Shown: positions 1 through 9,387 of the stretch, piece by piece
How the letters are laid out: each line of letters opens with the position of its first letter
How positions within the stretch are numbered: position 1 is the stretch's first letter
Assembly (NCBI RefSeq): GCF_021442025.1
Contig: NZ_CP090446.1
Location: forward strand, 4,216,001 to 4,280,000
DNA: 64,000 nucleotides
Source: Sphingobacterium sp. SRCM116780
GTDB taxonomy: Bacteria > Bacteroidota > Bacteroidia > Sphingobacteriales > Sphingobacteriaceae
Reading direction: 5' to 3'
The notes under the pieces: generated by a model
Seen by the model: the letters and a program-made list of their open reading frames with translations, nothing else
What the model was told of the DNA's origin: nothing
Databases searched by the model: none
Made by a program: the position numbers and the translations under genes

Positions 1-2729
1 CCGATATCAATCACCCAATCTGCACATTTAATGACATCTAAGTTGTGCTCAATAATTAAGATTGTATTTCCTCGGTCGACTAATCGATTGATCACATCCA
101 TGAGAACATGTACATCTTCAAAGTGTAAACCTGTTGTGGGTTCGTCTAAAATGTAAAACGTATTCCCGGTATCCTTTTTCGATAATTCGGTGGCTAGTTT
201 AATCCGTTGTGCTTCACCTCCTGACAGTGTTGTCGATGATTGCCCTAATGTGATATAACCTAATCCAACATCTTGCAATGTCTTTATTTTACGGTAGATG
301 GCTGGGATGTTTTCAAAGAAAACAACAGCTTCATCCACACTCATATCCAGCACATCAGAAATGGATTTGCTTCTAAATCGAACTTCTAAGGTCTCTCTAT
401 TATAGCGTTTGCCATGACACGTTTCGCAAGGAACTTGTACGTCTGGGAGAAAGTTCATCTCGACAACTTTCATTCCTCCGCCCTGACAGGTTTCACAACG
501 TCCTCCTTTGACATTGAATGAGAATCGCCCTGGCTTATATCCTCTGATTTTTGCTTCTGGCAATTGTACGAACAAGGTTCTGATATCTGAAAATACACCT
601 GTATAAGTAGAAGGATTGGATCGAGGGGTACGACCGATTGGACTTTGGTCGATCTCGATCACCTTATCAATATGCTCTAACCCTTCAATACTTTTGAAGG
701 GAAGGGGTGTTGCTTTTGCCCGGAAAAAATATTTATTCAGAATTGGATACAATGTTCCTGTGATTAAACTGGATTTTCCAGAACCTGAAACACCAGAAAC
801 TGAAATCAATTTTCCTAGTGGAAAGTCAACAGAAACATTTTTTAAATTATTTCCAGTAGCTCCTTTGAGTGATAATGTCTTTCCGTTTCCTGATCTTCTT
901 ACCTCTGGTGTGGGTACTGCTTTCTTACCATTTAAGTAAGCTGCCGTTAAAGAATTCGATTTTAAGATATCTTTTGGTGTTCCTTCTGCAACGACTTCAC
1001 CGCCATTGACACCTGCAGCTGGTCCCATATCGATTACGTAGTCGGCATTTAAGATCATGTCTTTATCGTGCTCGACAACCAAAACAGAATTCCCAATGTC
1101 GCGTAAGTTTTTTAGAGAGTTGATCAATCGCTCATTATCGCGTTGATGAAGACCAATACTGGGTTCATCTAAGATGTATAAGACATTGACCAGTTGTGAA
1201 CCTATTTGTGTTGCCAATCGAATACGTTGCGCTTCTCCTCCAGAAAGGCTTTTTGAAGAACGATCGATAGTCAGGTAATTCAGCCCAACATCCAATAGAA
1301 ATCCTAAGCGTGACTGTATTTCTTTTAATATTTCGGTAGCGATGATCTGTTGACGTTCATCTAACGTTGCGTTTACATTTGAAAACCATTCGTATAGGGA
1401 TTTAATATCCATACGCGCAAGTTCATAAATGTTTTTACCTCCAAATTTAAAATGTAGGGATTCTTTTTTTAATCGAGCGCCTGTACAGGTTGGGCAAACA
1501 ATCTTCGAACGAAAATCATCTAAAGAAGCCATATCATCACTTGATTTACCAGATTGGTCTTCTAACATTTTAAAAATACCATCAAATTCAATTCGGTATT
1601 CTCTCGATTCATAGGTACCATAGGAAACGGATACTGAAATGGGTTCTTCGGATCCAAAAAGTAGGATGTCAATCTGCTCTTCTGTTAGTTTTTCCAAAGG
1701 AGTACTCAAAGAGAAATCAAGTTTTTTCGAAACAGCTTTCAATACTTGAAAATTCCAAGTTTCCTTAGCAGGCCCTAAAGGAGCTAAACCACCTTTCAAA
1801 ATACTTAATTTACGGTCTGGTATAACAGTATTTTTATCAATTTCGAAAATATAACCTAAACCATCACATTTTGGACAAGCACCATAAGGGGAATTAAAGG
1901 AGAAGGTATTGGGTTGCGGTTCATCATAAGAAATACCAGATTCGGCATCCATCAAATAGCGGCTGAAGAATTGTTCTTGATTTTCTTGGTTGGCGACTTT
2001 GATGATTCCTTTTGCCGTCTTCATGGCTTGTACAATGGAAGTCTGCAAACGTTTTTTATCATCTGCAGTTATTTTTAGACGATCGACAACAATCTCAATA
2101 TCATGGATTTTATAACGATCGACCTGCATTTTCGGTGTTATATCGAGGATTTCTCCATCTACACGCACTTTTACATAACCTTGTTTGCGAATCTGTTCAA
2201 ATAATTCGCGATAGTGACCTTTACGACCTTTGATAACAGGAGCTAAAATATGAAGTGCCTGTCCGTCAAAATCTGTCAAAATGCGGTCAACGATCTGATC
2301 ATCAGACATGCGTTGCATGCGATTTCCAGTAACATAGGAAAAAGCTTCACTGGCACGTGCAAATAATAAGCGCATAAAATCATACACCTCAGTAATGGTA
2401 CCTACTGTAGAGCGGGGATTCTTACTGGTGGTTTTCTGCTCGATAGAAATAACAGGGCTCAATCCAGAGATCTTATCGACATCAGGGCGTTCCATGCCTC
2501 CTAAAAACTGACGGCTATAGGCACTAAATGTCTCCATATAGCGTCTTTGTCCTTCCGCATATATCGTGTCAAATGCTAATGATGATTTACCACTGCCACT
2601 TAAGCCTGTAATGACGACCAATTCGTTTCTGGGAAAAGAAATATCAATATTTTTGAGGTTGTGGACACGTGCTCCAAATACTTGAACTTCACTTTGTTCA
2701 CCTAAATCAGGTGTGATTTTCTTTGTCAT
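1..2729 (-). CDS. uvrA: Excinuclease ABC subunit A (UvrA), 3' end cut by window edge
   Basis: Damage-recognition ATPase of nucleotide excision repair; it loads UvrB at DNA lesions. About 909 codons are visible from the ATG at 2729 down to position 1, where the frame is still open (last readable residues IKCADWVIDIG), so roughly 30-40 C-terminal residues lie outside the window. Seen directly: two ABC modules, each with a Walker A motif (GSGKSS) and a signature LSGGEAQRI (around 1230-1250 and 205-225), and the second zinc finger CETCQ...CETCH near 420-500. The first zinc finger pair (CPKC near 1880 and CPTC near 1490) is also present. This is full family architecture with no frameshift noted. 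The gene starts 65 bp from, and divergent to, the membrane protein gene on the plus strand. Identification is secure. Confidence 0.97.
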   Translation of the reverse strand, partial: MTKKITPDLGEQSEVQVFGARVHNLKNIDISFPRNELVVITGLSGSGKSSLAFDTIYAEGQRRYMETFSAYSRQFLGGMERPDVDKISGLSPVISIEQKTTSKNPRSTVGTITEVYDFMRLLFARASEAFSYVTGNRMQRMSDDQIVDRILTDFDGQALHILAPVIKGRKGHYRELFEQIRKQGYVKVRVDGEILDITPKMQVDRYKIHDIEIVVDRLKITADDKKRLQTSIVQAMKTAKGIIKVANQENQEQFFSRYLMDAESGISYDEPQPNTFSFNSPYGACPKCDGLGYIFEIDKNTVIPDRKLSILKGGLAPLGPAKETWNFQVLKAVSKKLDFSLSTPLEKLTEEQIDILLFGSEEPISVSVSYGTYESREYRIEFDGIFKMLEDQSGKSSDDMASLDDFRSKIVCPTCTGARLKKESLHFKFGGKNIYELARMDIKSLYEWFSNVNATLDERQQIIATEILKEIQSRLGFLLDVGLNYLTIDRSSKSLSGGEAQRIRLATQIGSQLVNVLYILDEPSIGLHQRDNERLINSLKNLRDIGNSVLVVEHDKDMILNADYVIDMGPAAGVNGGEVVAEGTPKDILKSNSLTAAYLNGKKAVPTPEVRRSGNGKTLSLKGATGNNLKNVSVDFPLGKLISVSGVSGSGKSSLITGTLYPILNKYFFRAKATPLPFKSIEGLEHIDKVIEIDQSPIGRTPRSNPSTYTGVFSDIRTLFVQLPEAKIRGYKPGRFSFNVKGGRCETCQGGGMKVVEMNFLPDVQVPCETCHGKRYNRETLEVRFRSKSISDVLDMSVDEAVVFFENIPAIYRKIKTLQDVGLGYITLGQSSTTLSGGEAQRIKLATELSKKDTGNTFYILDEPTTGLHFEDVHVLMDVINRLVDRGNTILIIEHNLDVIKCADWVIDI

Positions 2730-2893
2730 GTAACCGTTGTATTCTTCCTAACGCAGATGAATTTCTGCAAAACATGCAAAATTACTGATTTTTAATGAAT
2801 TTTAGTTGTGATGCTGTTGATATAATTGTCATAAGAGTGCAAATGTATACTGGAAATGAAAAGTATAATTTGTACTTTGCTGACATTGTATTT

Positions 2894-3949
2894 ATGAAGA
2901 AATTAGACGTTAGTAAACAAGAAAAGGAATCATTAGAAGAAGCGATACAATTTTGGCAGCAGGAAAAAATTATCGATGAATCGACTGCTCATGCTATGAT
3001 TGATGCGATTGATGTGAAAAGTTTCGATTGGAAGCGTTTAGCCAGGTATGCCTTTTGGATTGCTTTGGCTTCTTTAGTTTTTGCTGTCTTTTCGTTGATG
3101 ACAGATACGACCTTTCTCAAATTTGTCGATACACTCTATGAAGCACCTAATATCTTATTTTGTTTGTTCTTCGCGGCATTAGCGGTTTTATTTTACACCT
3201 TGGGGTTTCGTTACAAAACAAAATTTCCAAACAAAAATCTCTCTATCGAAACCATGATGTTGATTGGCGTGTTTGCTACAGCGGCTTGTATTGGGTTTTT
3301 AGGGAAGGTATTGGATAAAGATAGTATGCATTATTCTTTGCTATTCTTATTGTCTGTACTCATCTATGGCTATCTCGCGCATCGGTTACAGTCAAAACTG
3401 ATTTGGATTTTTATGCTGATCGCTTTAGGTATTTGGTTTGCAACGGAAACAGCTTATCATAGCGATTGGGGTTTTAAATTCTGGGGAATGAACTATCCAC
3501 TTCGTTTTACCATTTTTGGATTCTTATTGACATTAATAGCTGTTTTTGTACAACCTCGTTTTAAGAAATTGATGGAATTTCAACCGTTGAGTTATTTGAT
3601 TGGTTTATTGTATTTGATGATCTCATTATGGGCGCTTTCTATTTTTGGGAATTATTCGGATTTCTATGAATGGACATTGGTACGGCAGCTTCATATATTT
3701 TACTGGGGATTATTATCAACAGGAGTGTCTGCTGGGTTGGTCATTTATGGATTGAAAATGAAAGATAACACTACGCGAGAAATTGGCTTTGTGTTTTTTG
3801 TGCTGAATGTCTATACTCGTTATGTCGAATATCTTTGGGATAATATCAACCGAGCGATCTTCTTTCTTATTCTGGCGATTTCATTTTGGTTCGTAGGGCG
3901 TTGGGCAGAACAATTATGGCAGAAAAGAGAAGAAAGAAGAGGTGGGTAG
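2894..3949 (+). CDS. DUF2157-like multi-pass membrane protein
   Basis: About 351 aa from the ATG at 2894 (MKKLDVSK). A longer in-frame extension to 2795 exists, but its residues look non-coding and the MKKLDV start matches the typical beginning of this family. Residues 1-50 form a soluble helical segment with the DUF2157 pattern (a worn 'W-x-x-x-x-I-I-D-x-x-T-A-x-x-M' motif), followed by about eight to ten hydrophobic helices (for example YAFWIALASLVFAVF, IFMLIALGIWFA and AIFFLILAISFWFVG). The C-terminus is basic (QKREERRGG), consistent with a cytoplasmic end. Function is unknown; the protein should sit in the inner membrane. It stands alone between uvrA and a convergent two-component system, so context gives no hint. 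Confidence 0.8.
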   Translation: MKKLDVSKQEKESLEEAIQFWQQEKIIDESTAHAMIDAIDVKSFDWKRLARYAFWIALASLVFAVFSLMTDTTFLKFVDTLYEAPNILFCLFFAALAVLFYTLGFRYKTKFPNKNLSIETMMLIGVFATAACIGFLGKVLDKDSMHYSLLFLLSVLIYGYLAHRLQSKLIWIFMLIALGIWFATETAYHSDWGFKFWGMNYPLRFTIFGFLLTLIAVFVQPRFKKLMEFQPLSYLIGLLYLMISLWALSIFGNYSDFYEWTLVRQLHIFYWGLLSTGVSAGLVIYGLKMKDNTTREIGFVFFVLNVYTRYVEYLWDNINRAIFFLILAISFWFVGRWAEQLWQKREERRGG

Positions 3950-4019
3950 CCAGTATTTAGAATAGGATAATACAGAATCTGAAAGACACTAATATCTACG
4001 ATTCAGCTTTTTGAATGGA

Positions 4020-4697
4020 TTAAAACTGAATCGTAAATCCGACTCCTCGGGAAGAGATAATTTGTAGTTTTGGATCATGCTTGAGGTATTTACGAAGCCT
4101 AGTAATGAAAACATCCATGCTTCGTCCATTAAAGAAATCATTGGTTCCCCATACCTGTTCCAATATTTCCTCTCTGGTCACCAATAATCCATTTCGTTCA
4201 CTGAGAAATAACAACAGCTGCGCTTCTCTTTCTGTGAGTTTGATTTGCTCCAAAGCATGACTTAAAATTAGTCGCTCGGGATAGAACTGATAACTTCCTA
4301 CTGCTATATGTGCTGTTGGGTCTTGCTTTTTGTTCCTCTTTAAGATATTTTGAATCCGCAAGACCAGCTCTTCAGGGTCACAGGGTTTGGTGATATAATC
4401 ATCAGCACCTATTTTCAGTCCAGTCAATTTATCTATTTTTTGTTCTTTAGCGGTTAAAAAGATAAAAGGCAGTTTTGGAAAAACTTGATTGATTTCTTGT
4501 GCTAAGGTGAAGCCACTTTTAATGGGTAACATGACATCTATAATCAACAAATCATAGGGTAGGAGGTTACTTTCAAAACCAACAATTTCCATTGGGTTTT
4601 TAATCCAGTTGACATCATATCCAGAAAGTTGTAGATAATGCTGTAGCATAAATCCGAAATCGGAATCATCTTCAACCAACAAAAGTTTCGTATTCAT
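4020..4697 (-). CDS. OmpR/PhoB-family response regulator
   Basis: Transcription factor of 225 aa. The start is placed at the ATG at 4697 (MNTKLLLVEDD); the longer open frame upstream lies inside the kinase gene and carries no receiver homology. The N-terminal receiver domain has the acidic pocket E9-D10-D11, phospho-acceptor D54 (LLIIDVMLP), the conserved Thr (FLTAKE) and Lys (TKPCDP). The C-terminal winged helix has the Trans_reg_C pattern (LTEREAQLLLFL ... ILEQVWG ... RLRKYL ... SRGVGF). The kinase stop codon lies inside the start of this gene (overlap 26 bp), so the two are translationally coupled, with the kinase first. The likely target is the divergent outer membrane gene, whose upstream region carries 11-bp-phased repeats (6053-6080). 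It resembles RprY of Bacteroides in layout, but orthology is not established. Confidence 0.93.
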   Translation of the reverse strand: MNTKLLLVEDDSDFGFMLQHYLQLSGYDVNWIKNPMEIVGFESNLLPYDLLIIDVMLPIKSGFTLAQEINQVFPKLPFIFLTAKEQKIDKLTGLKIGADDYITKPCDPEELVLRIQNILKRNKKQDPTAHIAVGSYQFYPERLILSHALEQIKLTEREAQLLLFLSERNGLLVTREEILEQVWGTNDFFNGRSMDVFITRLRKYLKHDPKLQIISSRGVGFTIQF

Positions 4698-6021
4698 TGG
4701 GTAATGTAATCGTAAAAGTGGTTCCCTGGTTAAGTTTACTGTCGATGTGTATCTGTCCTCGATAATGATCAACAATCTTTTTGACGAGATAAAGTCCTAG
4801 TCCTAGTCCTTTGCTGTTATGAATATTATCTTTTTGTATCCGATAAAATTTTTCAAAAATATAAGGAATTTCGGCTTGATCTATTCCTAAACCATTATCG
4901 CTAACCTGAAGCGTAAATAGGTTATTTCGAAGCCCCAGTACGATATCCAGTTGGGTACCACCATATTTTATACTATTATCCAGTAAGTTTAAAAGCACTG
5001 TTGTAAAATCAGCATCATTGATGGGAATCGCTTCTTTCAGTGATGTGCTTACGTTAAACTGAATATTGGTATGGGTAAGTTGGAAATCGGATAAAATGGC
5101 GTTCACTTTCGAGCTGGTTATCGCTTTATTTACAGCCATTTCTTCTCCTTCCATTAAAGGGTGCAAGGTTTGCTCCAATCGATCAATCTGACGGTCAAAA
5201 ACATCGATAATAGCGACATCAGGAAGTTTTCGCATTGTTTTAGAAGCAATTTTTAATGTCGCAATTGGTGTTTTTAATTCATGTGAGATATTATCTACGA
5301 TATCATGTAGTACAATAATTTGCTTTTGTTGTTTTTGTAAATTTTGATAGGTCTTATAAAACAGGAACAATAAAGCTAGTAAAATGAAGAACGTATTCAA
5401 TAGAAGAAAAATAAGTTCCTTAAAGACAATCCAATTTAGATTGACAACCTCAAACGTTGATTTTCGGAGGACAAGAAAGCTGTCCATGTTTTCTTCTTTG
5501 TTCAGTTCAACACTTTTTTCCTTGGTTAACTGATTAACGGTTTTAGCGGTAGTCCATGTGCTTGAAGATAGTTCTATTGGCTGTTGGATAACTCCTGTTG
5601 TTTTGTAGACAATTATGGGTGTATCAATGAGCGTTTTATTTAAATTTTTATAATCGATCCGCAGGATGACTTTTTGTAGCTTCACCTGATAACCGAATGG
5701 AGCAAAAAGACTATCCACATAGTGGGTGAGTACTTGTTCGGATCTTTTTGCTTTTTCTTCATAGATCTTTTTAAGATCTTGAGCGATGATTTTTCCTTGC
5801 GCCAGTTCAATATAGTAGGCTGTGGCATCCTGATTATTGAGTAAATCGTTATCAAAAAGAGCATCATGGTCATCGATCTTTCCTAATTTTTCTTTTGTTA
5901 AGGAATAGATTTCACGCTTCTTCAACTGAAAAGAATTCAATAATAAATAAGCTTGAATTCCTATAAGAACAAGAAAGAGTGCAATAAAAATATAATTTCT
6001 AGGCTTTAATTCCATATACAA
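4672..6021 (-). CDS. Membrane sensor histidine kinase
   Basis: 449 aa, or 447 if the second Met at 6015 is used. Topology: a transmembrane helix at residues 10-30 (IFIALFLVLIGIQAYLLL), an extracytoplasmic sensor of about 170 residues without a recognised domain, a second transmembrane helix near 203-223, then HisKA with phospho-acceptor His near 247 (NISHELKTPIATLK). The HATPase domain follows with N box NLLDNSIKYG, G1 box SDNGLGID, F box FEKFYR and G2 box GLGLGLYLVKKI. It forms an operon with the response regulator (26-bp overlap) and is divergent from the beta-barrel gene at 6131. The role is phosphorylation of the partner regulator in response to an unknown envelope signal. Confidence 0.93.
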   Translation of the reverse strand: MYMELKPRNYIFIALFLVLIGIQAYLLLNSFQLKKREIYSLTKEKLGKIDDHDALFDNDLLNNQDATAYYIELAQGKIIAQDLKKIYEEKAKRSEQVLTHYVDSLFAPFGYQVKLQKVILRIDYKNLNKTLIDTPIIVYKTTGVIQQPIELSSSTWTTAKTVNQLTKEKSVELNKEENMDSFLVLRKSTFEVVNLNWIVFKELIFLLLNTFFILLALLFLFYKTYQNLQKQQKQIIVLHDIVDNISHELKTPIATLKIASKTMRKLPDVAIIDVFDRQIDRLEQTLHPLMEGEEMAVNKAITSSKVNAILSDFQLTHTNIQFNVSTSLKEAIPINDADFTTVLLNLLDNSIKYGGTQLDIVLGLRNNLFTLQVSDNGLGIDQAEIPYIFEKFYRIQKDNIHNSKGLGLGLYLVKKIVDHYRGQIHIDSKLNQGTTFTITLPNEYETFVG

Positions 6022-6052
6022 ATATACTTGCAGATTTTGAAGAAATGATGCT

Positions 6053-6080
6053 TTAACCCTTCATTAACCTTTCATTAACC
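6053..6080. promoter_or_regulatory. Three TTAACC repeats at 11-bp period (candidate response-regulator operator)
   Basis: TTAACC occurs at 6053-6058, 6064-6069 and 6075-6080, exactly 11 bp apart; the last two copies are TTCATTAACC. Tandem half-sites at one helical turn are the usual DNA target of OmpR/PhoB winged-helix dimers. The array lies 32-59 bp upstream of the kinase start and 50-78 bp upstream of the beta-barrel gene start, between divergent genes whose kinase partner is an OmpR-family regulator. Assignment to that regulator is inference. Confidence 0.6.
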
Positions 6081-6130
6081 ATGGGTTCCATGTGCTTGAC
6101 GCACTTTTGTGCTATCAATATAGAAATCGC

Positions 6131-8503
6131 ATGAAGTATTTATTAGGTCTTTTATTAGTACCATTTCTTGCACAAGCACAAGTTAAGCAATTATCAGGTA
6201 TGGTATTCACACAAGCTGGAGTTCCATTGGCCGATGCAACAATCGTTTTATTGGACAGTGCTTATCAACCTGTTCAAGAATCCAAAGCCAGTGTAACCGG
6301 TAGGTTTGATCTTTCTATCAAGAATAATAGCCGATATTACTTGACCCTATCACATTTGAACTATCAAAGTAAAGAGATCTACTTTCGAGGAGATACTGTA
6401 CAAGCGATATGGTCAATCGCGTTGGTTCCAAATGCGACTACACTTGAAGAAGCCCAAGTAACGGGTGCACGCCCAAAGGTTATTCGTAAGGTCGACCGCT
6501 TAGAATTTAATGTGCAAAACAGCAATTTATCATCGTTGAACAGCTGGGATATCTTAAAGCGAACACCTATGGTGATGGTAAACGGGAGCACCATCTCTGT
6601 TCGGGGTAATCAAAAAATTGTGGTCTTGATCAATGAAAGAAAAGTTATGTTAACAGGAGATGAGTTGAAAACCTTATTAGAAAATACCACTGGATCTGAT
6701 GTGCAATCCATTGAAGTGATTACTAATCCACCAGCAAAATATGAGGCTGAGGGAAGTACAATCATTAATATCAAACTCCTCAAATCGCAACTTTACGGTT
6801 ATCGTGGTGTTCTTTTAGCATTGGCTGAGCAAAGTAATTATGGTAAACAGCTATTTGGATTGACCCAATATTATAAAAATGAAAAATTCAACTTTCGAGG
6901 AACCTATAATTACGGTCGAGGGACGTATGCGCGTTATGGAACAGACTTTGTCTATTATCCCAATGAACAAGCATCTTGGGAAAGTACGATGACACGTATC
7001 GATGAAAACAAGAATCAAAATAGTTATGTGTTTTCAATGGAATATACGCCTGATACGACTTGGAGTATCAACATGGGATTGAATGGATACTATGGCCCTA
7101 AATCTACAGGATTATATGAAGTGCCAACTGTAATCTACGATAAAGCACATGTGCCAGAGTCCTCATATTTAACCAAGAATGATCATTTGGAATCCAATAA
7201 GATCAACAATCTGTATTTACAGGTTAATAAAAAAATAAATCCCAATTGGAGTGTAAATTGGTCGTCTTATTTTACCACAAGTCGAAAAGGTAATAATCAG
7301 GATGTGTTGACTGATTTGAAGTTTAAAGACCAGGAGCCTACGAGCACACGTTTTATCAGTAATAATGATAATAAAAATCAATTATTCTCTACACAGCTAG
7401 ATTTTACCGCAAATATTAAGGATTTAGCGGTTGAGTTTGGGGGAAAATTCAGTGATGTGACAACGAAAAGTACGTTATTATTTTCGGATGATGTATCAGG
7501 GAGTGTGCAAGAACGTCCAGATAAAAGTAATGTTTTTGATTATGATGAACAGAATTTCGCAGTATATACATCGATGAGTTATAAATGGAAGAAATGGAGC
7601 TGGAAGGCGGGTTTACGTACTGAAAATACGGTTCTTAATGGTGTCGTTACTGAGCCTGCAGATCAGAACCATCAAAACTATTGGGCATTGTTTCCTACAT
7701 TTTATGCGCAATATAATACGGAAAAAGAATATCAATGGGGATTTTCTTATGGTAAACGTATCAGTAGGCCAGCCTACTCTTGGTTGAATCCTGCCAAATC
7801 ATATTACAATCTCTTTGCTTATTTTCAGGGGGATCCTCGACTACGTGCGACCATTATTCATAACCTCAATCTTACGCTCACAAAAAATGCTTGGAATGTG
7901 GATTTATTTTATCGTTATGAAAAATGGCCTTCGATGGAAATTTCCATTCAGGATAATAGCAGTCATCAGTTGATGTATCATTATACCAATATCAAGAAAG
8001 GACAGGGAGCAGGACTCGATCTCAGTAAGAGTTTTCAATTTACAAAGACATGGAGTTTAAATACACAATTAGAAGCGATGTATAATGAGAATTATTATCA
8101 AGATCAAGCTGATCAGTTACACAAAAATAAGGTGTGGATCGGGAATGGTAATATCAGTTCCACATATACCTTGGATAAAAATTCAGGATGGAATCTGGAA
8201 ATCGGAAATACCTTTACTTCTCCGACAATACAGGGGCCCTTTAAGATTACGGGTTATTCCAGTACTTACCTGATGACCAATCGGAAGTTCTTGCATAAAC
8301 GGTTAGAAGTCAATCTCTCTTTCATGGATATTTTTAAAACAGAGCAGATTAAGGTTTCGTCTTTATATGCTGATCAAAATAATTACTATAAAGATTATCG
8401 AGATACGCGAAAGGTAAATCTGACACTACGTTATCATTTTGGGAATCAAAAAATCAAGAGTAGTAATCAACCCGCTCGAACAGAAGAACAAGGACGCTTG
8501 TAG
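6131..8503 (+). CDS. TonB-dependent-receptor-like outer membrane beta-barrel protein
   Basis: About 790 aa from the ATG at 6131, which opens a good signal peptide (MKYLLGLLLVPFLAQAQ). Residues about 20-100 form a carboxypeptidase-regulatory-like beta-sandwich (GMVFTQAGVPLADATIVLLD). Next is a plug-like region (DVQSIEVITNPPAKYEAEG) and then a long barrel rich in aromatic beta-strands of the OMP_b-brl_3 type. It ends without a typical SusC-type TonB box and there is no SusD partner, so it is not a classic PUL porin. It likely sits in the outer membrane; the substrate is unknown. Divergent placement from a two-component system with shared 11-bp repeats suggests it is the regulated output. Confidence 0.88.
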   Translation: MKYLLGLLLVPFLAQAQVKQLSGMVFTQAGVPLADATIVLLDSAYQPVQESKASVTGRFDLSIKNNSRYYLTLSHLNYQSKEIYFRGDTVQAIWSIALVPNATTLEEAQVTGARPKVIRKVDRLEFNVQNSNLSSLNSWDILKRTPMVMVNGSTISVRGNQKIVVLINERKVMLTGDELKTLLENTTGSDVQSIEVITNPPAKYEAEGSTIINIKLLKSQLYGYRGVLLALAEQSNYGKQLFGLTQYYKNEKFNFRGTYNYGRGTYARYGTDFVYYPNEQASWESTMTRIDENKNQNSYVFSMEYTPDTTWSINMGLNGYYGPKSTGLYEVPTVIYDKAHVPESSYLTKNDHLESNKINNLYLQVNKKINPNWSVNWSSYFTTSRKGNNQDVLTDLKFKDQEPTSTRFISNNDNKNQLFSTQLDFTANIKDLAVEFGGKFSDVTTKSTLLFSDDVSGSVQERPDKSNVFDYDEQNFAVYTSMSYKWKKWSWKAGLRTENTVLNGVVTEPADQNHQNYWALFPTFYAQYNTEKEYQWGFSYGKRISRPAYSWLNPAKSYYNLFAYFQGDPRLRATIIHNLNLTLTKNAWNVDLFYRYEKWPSMEISIQDNSSHQLMYHYTNIKKGQGAGLDLSKSFQFTKTWSLNTQLEAMYNENYYQDQADQLHKNKVWIGNGNISSTYTLDKNSGWNLEIGNTFTSPTIQGPFKITGYSSTYLMTNRKFLHKRLEVNLSFMDIFKTEQIKVSSLYADQNNYYKDYRDTRKVNLTLRYHFGNQKIKSSNQPARTEEQGRL

Positions 8504-8584
8504 TTGTTTGTCTGAAGGCATTGACGGAGCAGATTTTCGATTTAATAGGTCAGCAGGTTATTTTCGGAATATTGCGTTATGAAG

Positions 8585-8633
8585 AAAGGCTGAATGAATA
8601 ACTGTTGTAAACGATTATTCATTCAGCCTTTTT
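8585..8633 (+). terminator. Rho-independent terminator after the beta-barrel gene
   Basis: A 17-bp perfect stem (arms 8585-8601 and 8615-8631, aaggctgaatgaataa type) with a 13-nt loop is followed by a T run. It sits 80 bp after the stop and faces the convergent OsmC gene, so it may serve both. Confidence 0.85.
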
Positions 8634-8710
8634 AAAGTATATTACTTTTTTATCAACTTTTGGTCTAGCAAAAATTAAGAGATTCCTTTTAAGAGAAGTT
8701 GATCAAAAAA

Positions 8711-9127
8711 TTAATTGATCTTCAATGAATAGGTAATTTGAACACCTCCTGCAGCAAGCATATCATGTACGGAACAGTATTTCTTTACCGCTAATTCTGC
8801 TGCTTTTTGTGCTTTAATTTCATCAATGTCTCCTTTTAAGTAAAAACTAATGTGGATATCGGTGAAAATATTTGGAATTTCTTCACGGCGTTTTCCTTCG
8901 ACTTCGACTTGAATATCATCAACTTGTTGTCTTTGTTTGGCCAAAATGCTATAGAGATCAAATACACTACAAGAGCCCAAAGCCATCAATACCAATTCCA
9001 TCGGACGCACACCTTTTCCTTCACCCCCAATAGCTTCGGAACCGTCGATATTTACTTTTACATTGGATGTTTCACTGGCTGCTTCAAAATGTACAGCTTT
9101 ATTTTGGCGACTTAATGTTACTTTCAT
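8711..9127 (-). CDS. OsmC-family peroxide-reductase-like protein
   Basis: 138 aa starting at the ATG at 9127 (MKVTLSRQ); an upstream in-frame extension lacks family similarity. The two catalytic cysteines of the OsmC/Ohr fold are present: C53 (LGSCSVFDL) and C118 (KKYCSVHDM), with the intervening helix-strand pattern. The family reduces organic hydroperoxides, but this YhfA/OsmC-like branch is less well characterised and may act on other thiol-reactive compounds. It is single, cytoplasmic and convergent with the beta-barrel gene. Confidence 0.88.
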   Translation of the reverse strand: MKVTLSRQNKAVHFEAASETSNVKVNIDGSEAIGGEGKGVRPMELVLMALGSCSVFDLYSILAKQRQQVDDIQVEVEGKRREEIPNIFTDIHISFYLKGDIDEIKAQKAAELAVKKYCSVHDMLAAGGVQITYSLKIN

Positions 9128-9337
9128 GATTGCATTTCCTTGTATAAGCAAATGTACGAAATGACTATCGTTAAATAAAACGCTTGAGCACACAGGATAG
9201 TAATAGTTATTAAGTTTTATGGAAGGTTATTTTTGGATGAAAAATCTTTAAAAGTTGTATTGTACAAAAAATAGGTAGCATCACTGGAAGAGTTTAGGAG
9301 AAGATCATGCACAAGAATGGAAATTAATAACAAAAAA

Positions 9338-9363
9338 GAGGATAGCCATCAATGACTATCCCC
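9338..9363 (-). terminator. Terminator of the SGNH lipoprotein gene
   Basis: On the minus strand GGATAG and CTATCC arms (9340-9345 and 9356-9361) with one internal mismatch are followed by a run of six T. It begins about 25 bp after the stop codon of the lipoprotein gene. Confidence 0.7.
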
Positions 9364-9387
9364 TTATAAATTCTTTATTTTCTAAGC

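Noticed and set aside
2795..2893. N-terminal extension of the membrane protein
   Set aside because: Residues are unlike the family start, and MKKLDV at 2894 fits better.
6092..6130. Upstream extension of the beta-barrel gene start
   Set aside because: The signal peptide begins at the ATG at 6131; upstream residues would break it.
8512..8601. Open frame reading LKALTEQIFDLIGQQ and on to a stop, after the beta-barrel gene
   Set aside because: It looks protein-like, but there is no start codon and the upstream part lies in another frame of the beta-barrel gene; most of its end is the terminator stem. No support for a gene or remnant.
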